From positions 1 to 64,000 of the forward strand of contig JBBSET010000001.1 in NCBI GenBank assembly GCA_038239485.1: a stretch of 64,000 bases of DNA, read 5' to 3'. Source of the DNA: DASQEH01 sp038239485 (lineage in GTDB: Bacteria; Actinomycetota; Actinomycetes; Propionibacteriales; Nocardioidaceae). The notes under the pieces are model-generated. The model saw only the letters and a list, made by a program, of their open reading frames with translations. It was not told the origin of the DNA and made no database searches. Shown piece after piece: positions 29,215-38,002 of the stretch. A program made the position numbers and the translations under genes. The stretch's first letter is position 1. Every line of letters begins with the position of its first letter.

Positions 29215-29991
29215 GTGAGCAAGTCCAACACGAACCGCGAACGTCGCGAGCTGGTCGAACAGATGCGCCAGCAGGCGAAGTCTGCCGAGCGCCGGCGCAC
29301 CACGATCGTGGTGACGATCTGTGTGGTGGTGGCTCTCATCATCGTCGGCAGTGCGGGCTTCTCCATCTATCGCAGCCATCAGCATCAGAACCAGGTCGAC
29401 CAGACCCCACTTGCCGACCTGGGCGCCGCCGAGTCGGCCGCCGGATGCGAGCCGATCCAGCAGAAGGTCGCGACGGGAGCCGGCCAGCACACCACGCAGC
29501 CGGTCATCTACGCCACCGACCCTCCTTCGTTCGGCGCGCACAACCCCACCCCGGACAGCTCGGGGCTGCACTTCTACACCGCCTCCGACCGGCCGGAGAT
29601 CGAGATCCTCGTCCACAACCTCGAGCACGGCTGGACGATCGTCTGGTACGACGACAGTGTCGCGGGCGACAAGACAGCGCTGCAGACGCTCATGGACACG
29701 GCGACCAAGTTCGACCAGCACGGTACCGACCCGCGCTACAACATGATCATCGCGCCGTGGACGAAGACCGATGGCAACGGGCCCATCCCGGACGGCAAGC
29801 ACATCGCCTTCACCCACTGGTCGGTTCACCAGCCCACCTACAGCGCCACGTTCTTCCAGACGGCCGAGGCGTCGGTCCCGTCCTGGGGGGAGAGCGAGTA
29901 CTGCACATCGTTCTCCGGGCAGGCGCTGTCGGACTTCATGAAGCAGTTCCCGTACGACGACGCGCCCGAGGGCTTCCTCTGGCACCAGTGA
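29215..29991 (+). CDS. DUF3105 membrane-anchored protein
   Basis: 258 residues. A charged N-terminus (RERRELVEQMRQQAKSAERRR) precedes a single helix (about 31-52), so the rest is probably outside the membrane. The DUF3105 domain has SFGAHNPTP, HFYTASDRPEIEILVHNLEHGWTIV (shown here only in part as VHNLEHGW) and SEYCTSFSGQALSDFMKQFP. The conserved His and Glu of HNLEHGW suggest metal or ligand binding, but no activity is known to me. The start at GTG 29215 lacks a strong ribosome site. The 100 nt separating it from fbiB contain no recognised gene. Confidence 0.83.
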   Translation: MSKSNTNRERRELVEQMRQQAKSAERRRTTIVVTICVVVALIIVGSAGFSIYRSHQHQNQVDQTPLADLGAAESAAGCEPIQQKVATGAGQHTTQPVIYATDPPSFGAHNPTPDSSGLHFYTASDRPEIEILVHNLEHGWTIVWYDDSVAGDKTALQTLMDTATKFDQHGTDPRYNMIIAPWTKTDGNGPIPDGKHIAFTHWSVHQPTYSATFFQTAEASVPSWGESEYCTSFSGQALSDFMKQFPYDDAPEGFLWHQ

Positions 29992-30016
29992 TGGCGGCCG
30001 ATGGGAGAATCGTCTC

Positions 30017-30691
30017 GTGACGTCGACGCCCAGCACCAGGATCGACGAGTGCGACCACCGCGAATGTGCTCATGCCGCCAACGAGCGACTGCTGACTCTC
30101 CCGACGGCCATCACGTTCGTCCGCACAGTAGGCACCCTCGTCCTCGCCCTCCTCGGCGCCCACCAGGACTCCCTGACGCTGCTGCTGTGTGCGCTCGGCG
30201 TCTACTGGGTCGGCGACATGGCCGACGGTGCGGTGGCCCGGTTGACGAACCGCGAGACCCGGATCGGCGCCACCCTCGACGTCATGTGCGACCGGATCTC
30301 GGCTGCCGTGTTCTATGTCGGCTTCGCGTGGTACGACCCCACGATGGTGGTCCCGGTCGGCATCTACCTGGCCGAGTTCATGGTGATCGACATGTTCTTG
30401 TCCCTGGCCTTCCTCGCCTGGCCGGTGGCGAGCCCGAACTACTTCTACCTCGTCGACAGGCGGATCTGGCTCTGGAACTGGTCCAAGCCGGGCAAGGCGC
30501 TCAACTCCGCCCTGTTCGCCGTCTTCATGGTGTGGACGCGTGACGCCTGGGTGGCAGGCATGATCGCCACTGCTCTGCTCGGCCTCAAGCTGATGTCCCT
30601 CGGCTGGATGATCCAGCTCGGCATCCCGGTGCCAGCCGGGTGCGTACGTGCGCCGGAGGTCGTCGCAGAGAGCCAGACCGCCAGCACATGA
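30017..30691 (+). CDS. CDP-alcohol phosphatidyltransferase family protein
   Basis: Integral membrane enzyme of 224 residues. The family motif D-x2-D-G-x2-A-R-x8-G-x3-D-x3-D is complete at GDMADGAVARL and IGATLDVMCD (about 76-100), so it should be active in joining an alcohol to a CDP-activated lipid. Several helices surround it. The N-terminal segment with DECDHRECAHAANERLL carries Cys and His residues that are unusual for the family. GTG 30017 has GGGAGA about 8 nt upstream. The stop overlaps the next start (ATGA). The acceptor alcohol (inositol phosphate, glycerol phosphate or other) is not evident. Confidence 0.85.
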   Translation: MTSTPSTRIDECDHRECAHAANERLLTLPTAITFVRTVGTLVLALLGAHQDSLTLLLCALGVYWVGDMADGAVARLTNRETRIGATLDVMCDRISAAVFYVGFAWYDPTMVVPVGIYLAEFMVIDMFLSLAFLAWPVASPNYFYLVDRRIWLWNWSKPGKALNSALFAVFMVWTRDAWVAGMIATALLGLKLMSLGWMIQLGIPVPAGCVRAPEVVAESQTAST

Positions 30692-31161
30692 GATGGCTGC
30701 TGGCAACGTTCGGTGTCGCCGTCGCCTCAGCGCTCTTCCCGCTCATCAACATCGAGGCCTACATCGCGGGTATCGCCGCAGCCGGGGAGGTCTCCGGGAT
30801 CTGGGGTGTCTCGATCGTGGCCGCGGCCGGGCAGGCGGTCGGCAAGGTCTTCTGGTACGAGATAGGCCGCTCGTCGATGAACTGGAAGTACATCCAGAAG
30901 AAGATGGAGTCACCCCGCTGGCAGCAGCAGTACGCCAGGGTGACGAACAGGATCGACGACCGTCCGTGGTTCGGCATGGCCCTGCTTTTCGTCTCGGCCA
31001 CGGCCGGGGTGCCCCCGCTTGCCATCATGGCGGTGCTGGCAGGGCAGCTGCACTTTCACCGGCTGTGGTTCTACCTCACAACCTTCGTCGGCCGGGCATT
31101 ACGGTTCGCCGCTGTGCTCGGCGGGGTCGACCTGCTCACGCGCAGCGGCATCTTCCACTGA
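30688..31161 (+). CDS. Small membrane protein of the VTT/YqaA type
   Basis: 157 residues with about four hydrophobic segments. The central part PLINIEAYIAGIAAAG...GQAVGKVFWYEIGR and LFVSATAGVPPLAIMAVLAG resembles the VTT (DedA-like, SNARE-associated Golgi) family, whose members scramble or flip lipids such as undecaprenyl phosphate. A polar loop with KKMESPRWQQQYA is inserted in the middle. Translational coupling to the CDP-alcohol phosphatidyltransferase (ATGA) supports a shared membrane-lipid role. The call is based on pattern and is moderate. Confidence 0.7.
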   Translation: MRWLLATFGVAVASALFPLINIEAYIAGIAAAGEVSGIWGVSIVAAAGQAVGKVFWYEIGRSSMNWKYIQKKMESPRWQQQYARVTNRIDDRPWFGMALLFVSATAGVPPLAIMAVLAGQLHFHRLWFYLTTFVGRALRFAAVLGGVDLLTRSGIFH

Positions 31162-31197
31162 GCAGCCTTCCGGTTTCGGCAACGCCGGCCACGTCGG

Positions 31198-32316
31198 TCA
31201 GACCAGGTCGAGCCGGCCACGCGCGCGCCAGGCGACGACCAGGTCCTTCACCCGTTGGGCGTCGGCCATGGTCGTGACGAGCACCGCGTCATCGGTATCG
31301 ATGACGGCGATGTCCTGCACGCCCAGCACTGTGACGGTCCGGGCGCCGCTCTGGGCGACCAGGCCCGAGGAGTCGACCGCGAGGACCAGTGAGCTGTCGC
31401 CGATGACCTGCACGGCGCCCGGACCGCCGCGGATACCGGCGAGCGCCACGATGTCGCCGATGTCGTCCCAGCCGATGTCGGCGGGTATGACCGCGAAACC
31501 GCCCTCCACAGCCACCGGCTCGGCGATGGCGTAGTCGATGGAGATCCGGGTCAGGGAGGGCCACCGGGCAGCCATCACTGCGGCGTGGTCCGGCCCGTCC
31601 CACGTGTCCGCGATCTGGTTCAGGCCGTCGTACAGTTTCGGCTGGTGGCGAGCCAGATGCCCGAGCAGGATGTCGGCGCGGGTGATGAACATCCCGGCGT
31701 TCCACCGGAAGTCTCCGCTTCGCAGGTAGGCGGTGGCCCGGTCGAGGTCCGGTTTCTCCACGAACCGTTCGACGGCCAGGGCGGATGGCGCACCGTCGAT
31801 GCCGAGGCCCGAGCCGCTCTGGATGTACCCGTAGGCGGTCGCCGCGAACGTCGGCCTGATCCCCAGCGTGACGACGTACCCCGAGGCCGCGGCGGCGACG
31901 GCCTCGCGGACCGCCGCCTCGAACGCGTCGGTATCGGTGATCACATGGTCGGCTGCGAAGGAGCCGATGGTCGCGTCAGGGTCACGTCGCAGCAGCACAG
32001 CGGCGGCCAGGCAGATCGCGGCCGTCGACTCCCTCGGTCTCGGCTCGAGCAGCAGGTTGGACGTCTCCAGCTCCGGGAGCTGGCTCGTGACCGCCGTGCA
32101 ATGACCCTCCCCGGCCACCACCACCACGCCCCCCGACCCGACCAGCGGCACGAGCCTGGCGAAGGTGTCCTGAAGCAGAGACCGGCCAGTGCCGGCCAGG
32201 TCCAGCAGGAACTTCGGGGTGTGCGCGCGCGACAATGGCCACAGCCGAGTCCCCGATCCGCCTGCCGGTACGACGGCGTACAGCCCGGGGATGCGCCGTG
32301 GAGTCGTGCCGGACAT
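31198..32316 (-). CDS. manC: Mannose-1-phosphate guanylyltransferase
   Basis: Makes GDP-mannose from GTP and mannose-1-phosphate, the product of ManB. Length 372. The nucleotide-binding signature PAGGSGTRLWPLSRAHTPKF is at about 17-36, the acidic FAADHVI near 118, and the sugar-binding VERFVEKPDL near 180. NAGMFITR and IGWDDIGD are typical of the family. There is no C-terminal isomerase domain, so it is the single-function form. It is called manB in some mycobacterial annotations. The ATG is preceded at 6 nt by TAGGGT, so it is probably leaderless, and it diverges from the TIGR03089 gene only 22 nt away. Confidence 0.93.
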   Translation of the reverse strand: MSGTTPRRIPGLYAVVPAGGSGTRLWPLSRAHTPKFLLDLAGTGRSLLQDTFARLVPLVGSGGVVVVAGEGHCTAVTSQLPELETSNLLLEPRPRESTAAICLAAAVLLRRDPDATIGSFAADHVITDTDAFEAAVREAVAAAASGYVVTLGIRPTFAATAYGYIQSGSGLGIDGAPSALAVERFVEKPDLDRATAYLRSGDFRWNAGMFITRADILLGHLARHQPKLYDGLNQIADTWDGPDHAAVMAARWPSLTRISIDYAIAEPVAVEGGFAVIPADIGWDDIGDIVALAGIRGGPGAVQVIGDSSLVLAVDSSGLVAQSGARTVTVLGVQDIAVIDTDDAVLVTTMADAQRVKDLVVAWRARGRLDLV

Positions 32317-32322
32317 CCGGAC

Positions 32323-32332
32323 ACCCTAGTCT
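32323..32332. promoter_or_regulatory. Shared symmetric -10 for manC and TIGR03089 genes
   Basis: Plus-strand TAGTCT (32327-32332) and minus-strand TAGGGT (32328-32323) overlap by the self-complementary TA at 32327-32328. Each hexamer is exactly 6 nt from its ATG (32339 and 32316). Both genes lack ribosome sites, so both mRNAs should be leaderless and start from one symmetric site. Confidence 0.65.
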
Positions 32333-32338
32333 GAGCGG

Positions 32339-33133
32339 ATGACACAGGGGGCTCTCACCGTCGTATCCGCACTGGCTCGGGCGGTCGCCGCCGGCAACCC
32401 CGGGCAGCCGTTGGTCACATTCTACGACGGAGCCAGCGGCGAGCGGGTCGAGCTCAGCGCCATCACGTTCGACAACTGGGTCATCAAGATCGCTAACCTG
32501 CTCGCAGACGAGTTGATGGTGGAGCGCGGCGAGACGGTCCGGGTCGACCTCCCGACGCACTGGCAGTCCACCGTGGTGCTGCTGGGCGCCTGGACCGCCG
32601 GGCTGTGCGTGTCTCTCGGCGAGCCGGCCGAGCCCGACGCGGCGGTCAGCGTGGTGGGACCTGACGCCCTGGAGGACGCCGAAGCGGTCGCGGGACAGCC
32701 GATCGCCTGCTCGCTGCGACCTCTCGCCGGCTCGTTCACCGGCGAGCTTCCGTTGGGCTGGCTCGACTTCGCCACGGAGGTGCCCATCCAGCCGGATCTG
32801 CTGCTGGCGCCCTCATCGGTGGATCCCGGGGACGTCGCCATCGAGATCGCATCCCAGCCGTGGACACACGAGGAGCTGGTCGAGCGTGGCCTGGACGAGT
32901 CGATGGCTCTCGGTCTTGCCGATGGCGGCCGGCTCCTCACCGATGCCAACCCCGCGTCGGTGACCGGGCTGGTACCGGCTCTCGTCGCCCCGCTGGTGGC
33001 CGGCGCCTCGGTCGTCCTCACGCTGAACTGCGACGCGACCGCTCTCGCAGTCATCGCGGAGCAGGAGCGGGTCACGGCGACGCTGTGGGTCGACCGCCGA
33101 CGCACCCGGCTCGCTCGGCCAGCCGGCGGGTGA
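32339..33133 (+). CDS. TIGR03089 family protein
   Basis: 264 residues of the actinobacterial family TIGR03089. It resembles the N-terminal half of AMP-binding (acyl-CoA synthetase-like) enzymes: PLVTFYDGASGERVELSAI and TFDNWVIKIANLL match the start of that fold. The C-terminal half of an adenylation enzyme, with its ATP and catalytic motifs, is missing. Activity is unknown and is probably not adenylation. Neighbouring sugar-nucleotide genes are typical of its context, and galE follows after 16 nt with its own -10. Confidence 0.82.
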   Translation: MTQGALTVVSALARAVAAGNPGQPLVTFYDGASGERVELSAITFDNWVIKIANLLADELMVERGETVRVDLPTHWQSTVVLLGAWTAGLCVSLGEPAEPDAAVSVVGPDALEDAEAVAGQPIACSLRPLAGSFTGELPLGWLDFATEVPIQPDLLLAPSSVDPGDVAIEIASQPWTHEELVERGLDESMALGLADGGRLLTDANPASVTGLVPALVAPLVAGASVVLTLNCDATALAVIAEQERVTATLWVDRRRTRLARPAGG

Positions 33134-33137
33134 CCCC

Positions 33138-33143
33138 TAAGGT
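33138..33143 (+). promoter_or_regulatory. -10 element for leaderless galE
   Basis: TAAGGT within the 16-nt gap after TIGR03089, with a 6-nt spacer to the ATG at 33150. galE can thus be transcribed separately even though the genes are nearly touching. Confidence 0.6.
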
Positions 33144-33149
33144 AGCGCC

Positions 33150-34154
33150 ATGACCATTCTCGTGACCGGCGGCGCCGGATATATCGGCGCCCATGTCGTC
33201 CGGCTGCTCCGCGGTCGTGGCGACGCCGTCGTCATCGACGACCTCAGCACCGGTGTGGCCGACCGGGTCGGAGAGACCCCGCTCGTCCAGATCGACATCT
33301 CGGCCGACGATGCGACAGAGAAGCTGATCGCGATGATGCACGAGTACGCCGTCGAGGCGGTCGTGCACATCGCAGCCAAGAAGCAGGTGGGCGAGTCGGC
33401 CGCGCGGCCCGCCTGGTACTACCACCAGAACGTCGGCGGGATGGCGAACCTGCTGATGGCGATGGAGGCCGCCGACGTCGACAAGTTGATGTTCTCATCG
33501 TCGGCGGCCACCTACGGCCTGCCCGACGTGCCGCCCGACGCGTTGCTGGGCGAGGACGTCGCTTGCAACCCGATCAGCCCGTACGGCCAGACGAAGCTCG
33601 TCTGCGAGTGGATGGCGCGCGACGCGGCCGCCGCCTGGGGGCTGCGCTGGGCGGGACTCCGGTACTTCAACGTGGCGGGCTCGGGATGGCCCGAGCTCGG
33701 CGACCCCGCGGTGCTGAACCTGATCCCGATCGCCATGCGCGCGCTGACCGACGGTGAGCAGCCGGTGATCTTCGGGGGCGACTACGACACACCCGACGGC
33801 ACCTGTATCCGCGACTACGTCCACATCCTCGACCTCGCGCAGGCGCACATCGACACCTTGGACTACCTGAGCCGCGACGAGCGGCCGCACGAGATCTTCA
33901 ACGTCGGCACGGGCATCGGCGCCTCGGTCCGCGAGGTGCTCGACCAGATCGCCCGGTCCACCGGGTATGACGTCGACGCCCCGGTCGTGGAGCGCCGGCC
34001 GGGCGACCCACCCCTTCTCGTCGCCGACGTGACCCGGATCAAGGACACCCTCGGCTGGGACAGCAAGAAGACGCTGGCCGAGATGGTCGACTCCGCCTGG
34101 GCGGCCTGGGCCCCCATCCACGGAACCCCGTCCGTCCAGCCCCCCGCCCTCTGA
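33150..34154 (+). CDS. galE: UDP-glucose 4-epimerase
   Basis: Interconverts UDP-glucose and UDP-galactose, the precursor for the Glf mutase encoded at 35850-37025. Length 334. The Rossmann motif GGAGYIGAHVV is at residues 7-17. Catalytic residues are in FSSSAATYG (Ser) and the YGQTKL pair (Tyr-x3-Lys, about 149-153). DGTCIRDYVHILDLA and the C-terminal substrate loop VERRPGDPP are typical of GalE. It ends convergently with the exporter ATPase; a stem-loop lies between them. Confidence 0.94.
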   Translation: MTILVTGGAGYIGAHVVRLLRGRGDAVVIDDLSTGVADRVGETPLVQIDISADDATEKLIAMMHEYAVEAVVHIAAKKQVGESAARPAWYYHQNVGGMANLLMAMEAADVDKLMFSSSAATYGLPDVPPDALLGEDVACNPISPYGQTKLVCEWMARDAAAAWGLRWAGLRYFNVAGSGWPELGDPAVLNLIPIAMRALTDGEQPVIFGGDYDTPDGTCIRDYVHILDLAQAHIDTLDYLSRDERPHEIFNVGTGIGASVREVLDQIARSTGYDVDAPVVERRPGDPPLLVADVTRIKDTLGWDSKKTLAEMVDSAWAAWAPIHGTPSVQPPAL

Positions 34155-34160
34155 CTCCAC

Positions 34161-34185
34161 GCGCGAAGGACCTGCCCCCTCGCGC
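34161..34185. terminator. Stem-loop between convergent galE and exporter genes
   Basis: GCGCGAAGG (34161-34169), a 7-nt loop and CCCTCGCGC (34177-34185) form a 9-bp stem with one mismatch. It sits in the short convergent gap and could stop transcription from both sides. Confidence 0.45.
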
Positions 34186-34199
34186 CGCGACGGACGCTG

Positions 34200-34946
34200 T
34201 CAGTCGTCGTCGGACTCGTCATCGACGGTGTACCCGATGGCTTTGACCGCCTCTTCCGCAGTGCCCTGGAAGACCATCCGGCCCGCCTCGAGGACGAGGC
34301 CGCGCTCGCAGAGACTCAGCACCTGGGCGGGGCTGTGGCTGACGTACACCATCGTGCGACCCTCCTGCTTGAGCTCGCGGATCCGCCGCATGCACTTCTT
34401 GCGGAAGGGCTGGTCGCCCACGGCCAGCACTTCGTCGATGAGGAAGATGTCGCACTCGGTGTGCACGGCGACCGCGAAGGCGAGCCGCATGAACATCCCC
34501 GACGAGTAGTGCCTGACCTCGGTGTCGAGGAACTTCTCCAGCTCGGAGAAGGCGATGATCGAGTCGAACTTTCGGTCGATCTCGGTCTCGCTCATCCCCA
34601 GGATGGCGCCGTTGAGGTAGACGTTCTCGCGCCCCGACAGGTCGGGGTGCAGGCCCGCGCCGACCTCGATCAGGCCGGCGATCCGGCCACGTGTCAAGAC
34701 GCTGCCGCCGTCGGGTGTCATCACCCCGGAGATGAGCTTGAGGAGGGTGCTCTTGCCGGACCCGTTCAGGCCCAACAGGCCGATCGAGTCCCCCTGCTCC
34801 AGCGTGAGCGAGATGTCGTCCAGCGCCGTGAAGGACTTCGACAGCGGAAGGCCCTTGATGGCGTTGATGGCGAGGCGTCGCACGGTGTTCTGGTTCGACA
34901 TCGTGAAGCGCTTGGTGGCGTTCTTCACCACGACCGACGTCGTCAC
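34200..34946 (-). CDS. Polysaccharide ABC exporter ATPase (RfbE/TagH-like)
   Basis: 248-residue ATPase of the exporter class that moves lipid-linked polymers. Walker A is GLNGSGKST near 60-68; the signature RHYSSGMFMRLAF near 143 and Walker B DIFLIDEVLAVGD near 167 are as in the KpsT/TagH/Wzt family. It lacks the C-terminal carbohydrate-binding domain of Wzt. Paired with the permease 13 nt upstream and beside glf and a GlfT1-like gene, it corresponds to Rv3781 of M. tuberculosis, thought to export the arabinogalactan galactan. Confidence 0.92.
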   Translation of the reverse strand: MTTSVVVKNATKRFTMSNQNTVRRLAINAIKGLPLSKSFTALDDISLTLEQGDSIGLLGLNGSGKSTLLKLISGVMTPDGGSVLTRGRIAGLIEVGAGLHPDLSGRENVYLNGAILGMSETEIDRKFDSIIAFSELEKFLDTEVRHYSSGMFMRLAFAVAVHTECDIFLIDEVLAVGDQPFRKKCMRRIRELKQEGRTMVYVSHSPAQVLSLCERGLVLEAGRMVFQGTAEEAVKAIGYTVDDESDDD

Positions 34947-34959
34947 AGCGCGCCGGTCC

Positions 34960-35853
34960 TCACAGCTTCTCCGCGAAGCGGCCTTCGAGCCGCGCGAAGG
35001 TGACCTGGGCGAACCACAGGAACAGCACTCCGAGCACGATCATGATCGCACCGCGCTCGAACAGGTTCGCCGGCAGGTTCTGGTGCGCTGTCGCCTTCGG
35101 AGTCGCGGAGGCCGGCGTCCAGAATGCCCGGTTGTTGAGCAGCACCCCGATGCACAGTGGGCTCGAGAGGTAGATCTCGTAGATCGCGGTATGAGCGTGG
35201 GCCAGCTTCTGCATCACCAGGTTGAACGGGTAGATCATCGGCACGGTCCAGGTGATCACGGTCTGGATCACGTCGACGATGTTCCCCACGTCGCGGAAGT
35301 ACACGTTCCATGCCGACAGCAGCAGGGCCAGCCCCAGCCCGAACAGCAGCACGATGGCCAGACCCATCACCGCGGCCACCCCGGCGAGCAGGTCCGGATG
35401 CCAGCCCGACAGGAAGCAGCCGCCCAGCAGGATGAGATACATCGGCAGCAGGTGATAGACCGTCACCATCACCGACGCGACCGGGAACATCTCCCGTGGC
35501 AGGTTGATCTTGCGGACCAGGGACTTGTTCTTCACGATCGACTTGGACCCGGACGTCATCGCGTCGGTGAAGAAGGACACGAAGATCATGCCCGAGAAGA
35601 TGTGCAGGGCGCGGTCCGGCAGGTTGTTCTTGAGAAGCAGCCCGATCACCCAGAAGTACATGATGAACCGGACGGCCGGCTTGATGTAGGACCACAGCAG
35701 GCCGACCGGTGAGCCCTGGTAGCGCACCCTGAGCTCTTTCTGCACCAGCAGCTTGAGCAGGTAGCGGCGCCTGTAGACCTCGAGCAGGCCGCCGGAGCTC
35801 CCGGGGTTCACCAGCGGCGCCACCGTCTCCGGCTGTGCTACGTCAGTTGTCAC
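34960..35853 (-). CDS. Polysaccharide ABC exporter permease (RfbD-like)
   Basis: ABC-2 type membrane permease of 297 residues. The amphipathic gate stretch LVQKELRVRYQGSPVGLLWSYIKP (about 35-58, given here in part as VRYQGSPVGLLWSY) and the helix-rich region FRDVGNIVDVIQTVI are typical. Six helices fit. It matches Rv3783-type galactan exporters. Start overlaps the glf stop by 4 nt, so glf, permease and ATPase form one operon. Confidence 0.92.
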   Translation of the reverse strand: MTTDVAQPETVAPLVNPGSSGGLLEVYRRRYLLKLLVQKELRVRYQGSPVGLLWSYIKPAVRFIMYFWVIGLLLKNNLPDRALHIFSGMIFVSFFTDAMTSGSKSIVKNKSLVRKINLPREMFPVASVMVTVYHLLPMYLILLGGCFLSGWHPDLLAGVAAVMGLAIVLLFGLGLALLLSAWNVYFRDVGNIVDVIQTVITWTVPMIYPFNLVMQKLAHAHTAIYEIYLSSPLCIGVLLNNRAFWTPASATPKATAHQNLPANLFERGAIMIVLGVLFLWFAQVTFARLEGRFAEKL

Positions 35854-37025
35854 TCGTCGATGCCACCGCTCTCGAGGGCCACGCCGTCGGCGAAGTGCGG
35901 GCGCAGCTTGTTGTCGTACATCGACAGCGCTGACCCGATGGCCATGTGCATGTCGAGATATTTGTAGGTGCCGAGCCGTCCACCGAACAAGACGTCGGGC
36001 TCGGCCTTGGCAAGCTCCCGGTACCGCAGCAGCTTGGCGCGGTCCTCGGAGGTGTTGATCGGGTAGTAGGGCTCGTCACCGGACTCGGCGAAGCGGGAGT
36101 ACTCGTGGACGATGACGGTCTTGTCCTTGGGGTACCAGTCGCGCTCAGGATGGAAGTGCCGGAACTCGTGGATCCGGGTGAAGGGCACGTCCTCGTCGGC
36201 GTAGTTCATCACCGAGCAGCCCTGGAAGTCGCCGACGTTCTTGACCTCGACCTCGAGGTCCACGGTTCGCCATGACAGCTCACCCGCGGAGTTGGAGAAG
36301 TACGCGTCGAGGGGTCCAGTGTAGACGATCGGCACCTTGCCGACGAAATCGTCGCGGACGTCGAAGAAGTCGGTGTTGAGCCGTACCTCGATGTCGGGGT
36401 GGTCGACCATCCGCTCCAGCCAGGCGGTGTATCCGTCGACGGGCAGCCCCTCGTAGGTGTCGTTGAAGTAGCGGTTGTCGAAGTTGTAGCGGACGGGCAG
36501 ACGGGAGATGATCGCCGCCTCGAGATCGCGCGGGTCGGTCTGCCACTGCTTGGCGGTGTAGCCGCGGATGAACGCCTCGTACAGTGGCCGCCCGATGAGC
36601 GAGATCCCCTTCTCCTCCAGGTTCGAGGCCGTCACGCTGTCGAACTCGGCTGCCTGCTCGGCCACCAGCGCCCGCGCCTCGTCCGGCGTCATCCAGGAGC
36701 CGAAGTACTCACAGATCGTGGCGAGGTTGATGGGCATCGGGTAGACCTTGCCCTTGTAGATCGAGAAGACCCGGTGCTGGTAGTTGGTGAACGCGGTGAA
36801 CCGGTTGACGTACTCCCACACCCTCTTGTTGGAGGTGTGGAACAGGTGGGCGCCGTACTGGTGGACCTCGATGCCCGTCTCGGGCTCGGGTGCGCTGTAG
36901 GCGTTGCCGCCGACGTGGTGGCGGCGGTCGAGCATCAGCACCTTCAGGCCGAGGTCGTTGGCGCAGCGCTCGGCGATGGTGAGCCCGAACAGGCCCGACC
37001 CGACGATGACGAGGTCTGCGTTCAC
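35850..37025 (-). CDS. glf: UDP-galactopyranose mutase
   Basis: Flavoenzyme that turns UDP-galactopyranose into UDP-galactofuranose, the donor for the galactan of arabinogalactan. Length 391. The FAD-binding start is VNADLVIVGSGLFGLTIAE; the conserved RRHHVGGNAYSA, QYGAHLFHTSNKRVW and GYTAKQW segments follow. GTG at 37025 has AGGAG 5 nt upstream and starts right at the Rossmann strand; an upstream ATG at 37061 lacks these features. A TAGACT hexamer at 37104-37099 may be the -10. Operon order is glf, permease, ATPase. Confidence 0.96.
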   Translation of the reverse strand: MNADLVIVGSGLFGLTIAERCANDLGLKVLMLDRRHHVGGNAYSAPEPETGIEVHQYGAHLFHTSNKRVWEYVNRFTAFTNYQHRVFSIYKGKVYPMPINLATICEYFGSWMTPDEARALVAEQAAEFDSVTASNLEEKGISLIGRPLYEAFIRGYTAKQWQTDPRDLEAAIISRLPVRYNFDNRYFNDTYEGLPVDGYTAWLERMVDHPDIEVRLNTDFFDVRDDFVGKVPIVYTGPLDAYFSNSAGELSWRTVDLEVEVKNVGDFQGCSVMNYADEDVPFTRIHEFRHFHPERDWYPKDKTVIVHEYSRFAESGDEPYYPINTSEDRAKLLRYRELAKAEPDVLFGGRLGTYKYLDMHMAIGSALSMYDNKLRPHFADGVALESGGIDE

Positions 37026-37098
37026 GTGCACTCCTGCTCGAGGACTGGCGGCTCGGAGCACCCCTCAGGTGGCCGCTCCTGCCCAGAAGGGCTGGTCA

Positions 37099-37104
37099 AG
37101 TCTA
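37099..37104 (-). promoter_or_regulatory. Candidate glf operon -10 element
   Basis: TAGACT on the minus strand about 74 nt before the glf GTG, after the stop of the preceding glycosyltransferase gene. Expected leader is about 65 nt. Confidence 0.35.
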
Positions 37105-37159
37105 GTGGCTGCACGGTACGGCCTTCAGCCGCTGCGCTGACCGCTCGTCGATGGCCAGC

Positions 37160-38002
37160 TCAATGTCTACCGCCGCGCTCGCCTTTTCGCGCGATCAGGA
37201 CGCGGTACGCCGCCTTGCGCAGCCCCTCCGGCACAAGTCGGTAACCGCCCCTGACCACCACATTGCGCCCGAACTGCCACCGGCTGGTGAACCCGAGGTC
37301 GTACAGCCGCCGCTGCAGCCGCCACTCCGACTTGAGCAACGCCACACCGCCGCGTCGTGCGTAGGCGCCGGCACCGACCCGGTAGAGGACGAGCGGCTCC
37401 TCGACGTTGGCCACTCGCGCCCCCCGCCCGATCATCTTCGCGAAGAGGAGATAGTCCTCCATCAGAGCGAGGTGGCGATAGCCCCCCGCCGCCACCACGA
37501 CGCTGCGCCGGTAGACCACCGTCGGATGGTTGAACGGCTGATGGAAGCGGGCATACCTGATGATCGCCTCGGGGTCGATCGGGGGAACGCGCTTGCCTAC
37601 GATGTCGCTCGCATCGGTGCCGAACTCCAGCAGCGACGACCCGACCAGGTCGACGCCCTCCTCGACGAGCGGCACCTGGACAGCGAACCGGTGCGGTAGC
37701 GCGATGTCGTCGGCATCCATCCTGGCGACGATGTCGTGGGCACACGCAGCCATCCCCTGGTCGAGGGCGATGCCGAGGCCGACGTTGGCGTCGAGGGCCA
37801 GCAATGTCGTCGGCACGGGCGAGGAGGCGATCAGCTCCTTGATCACCTGCCCCAGCGAATCGGGCACCGGGCCGTCCTGGACCAGGACGACATCGTCGGG
37901 CGGGCGGGTCTGGTCATGGACGACGGAGCGGAAGGCGGCATCCAGGAAGCCCGGGTCGTCGCCGCCCCAGACACTCATCAGGAGGCTGAACTCCTCAGCC
38001 AT
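37160..38002 (-). CDS. GT2 family glycosyltransferase
   Basis: 280-residue GT-A enzyme. FSLLMSVWGGDDPGFLDAAF opens the domain, the metal-binding DxD is in VARMDADDIALPHR (about 93-106), and NHPTVVYRRS is a typical GT2 segment. No membrane helix is evident, so it probably works at the inner face of the membrane. It overlaps the upstream GlfT1-like gene by 8 nt. A role in galactan, linker or another wall polymer is inferred from context only; donor unknown. Confidence 0.87.
   Translation of the reverse strand: MAEEFSLLMSVWGGDDPGFLDAAFRSVVHDQTRPPDDVVLVQDGPVPDSLGQVIKELIASSPVPTTLLALDANVGLGIALDQGMAACAHDIVARMDADDIALPHRFAVQVPLVEEGVDLVGSSLLEFGTDASDIVGKRVPPIDPEAIIRYARFHQPFNHPTVVYRRSVVVAAGGYRHLALMEDYLLFAKMIGRGARVANVEEPLVLYRVGAGAYARRGGVALLKSEWRLQRRLYDLGFTSRWQFGRNVVVRGGYRLVPEGLRKAAYRVLIARKGERGGRH

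Noticed and set aside
34155..34199. Possible small gene between galE and the exporter ATPase
   Set aside because: Only 45 nt, filled by a stem-loop consistent with a terminator.
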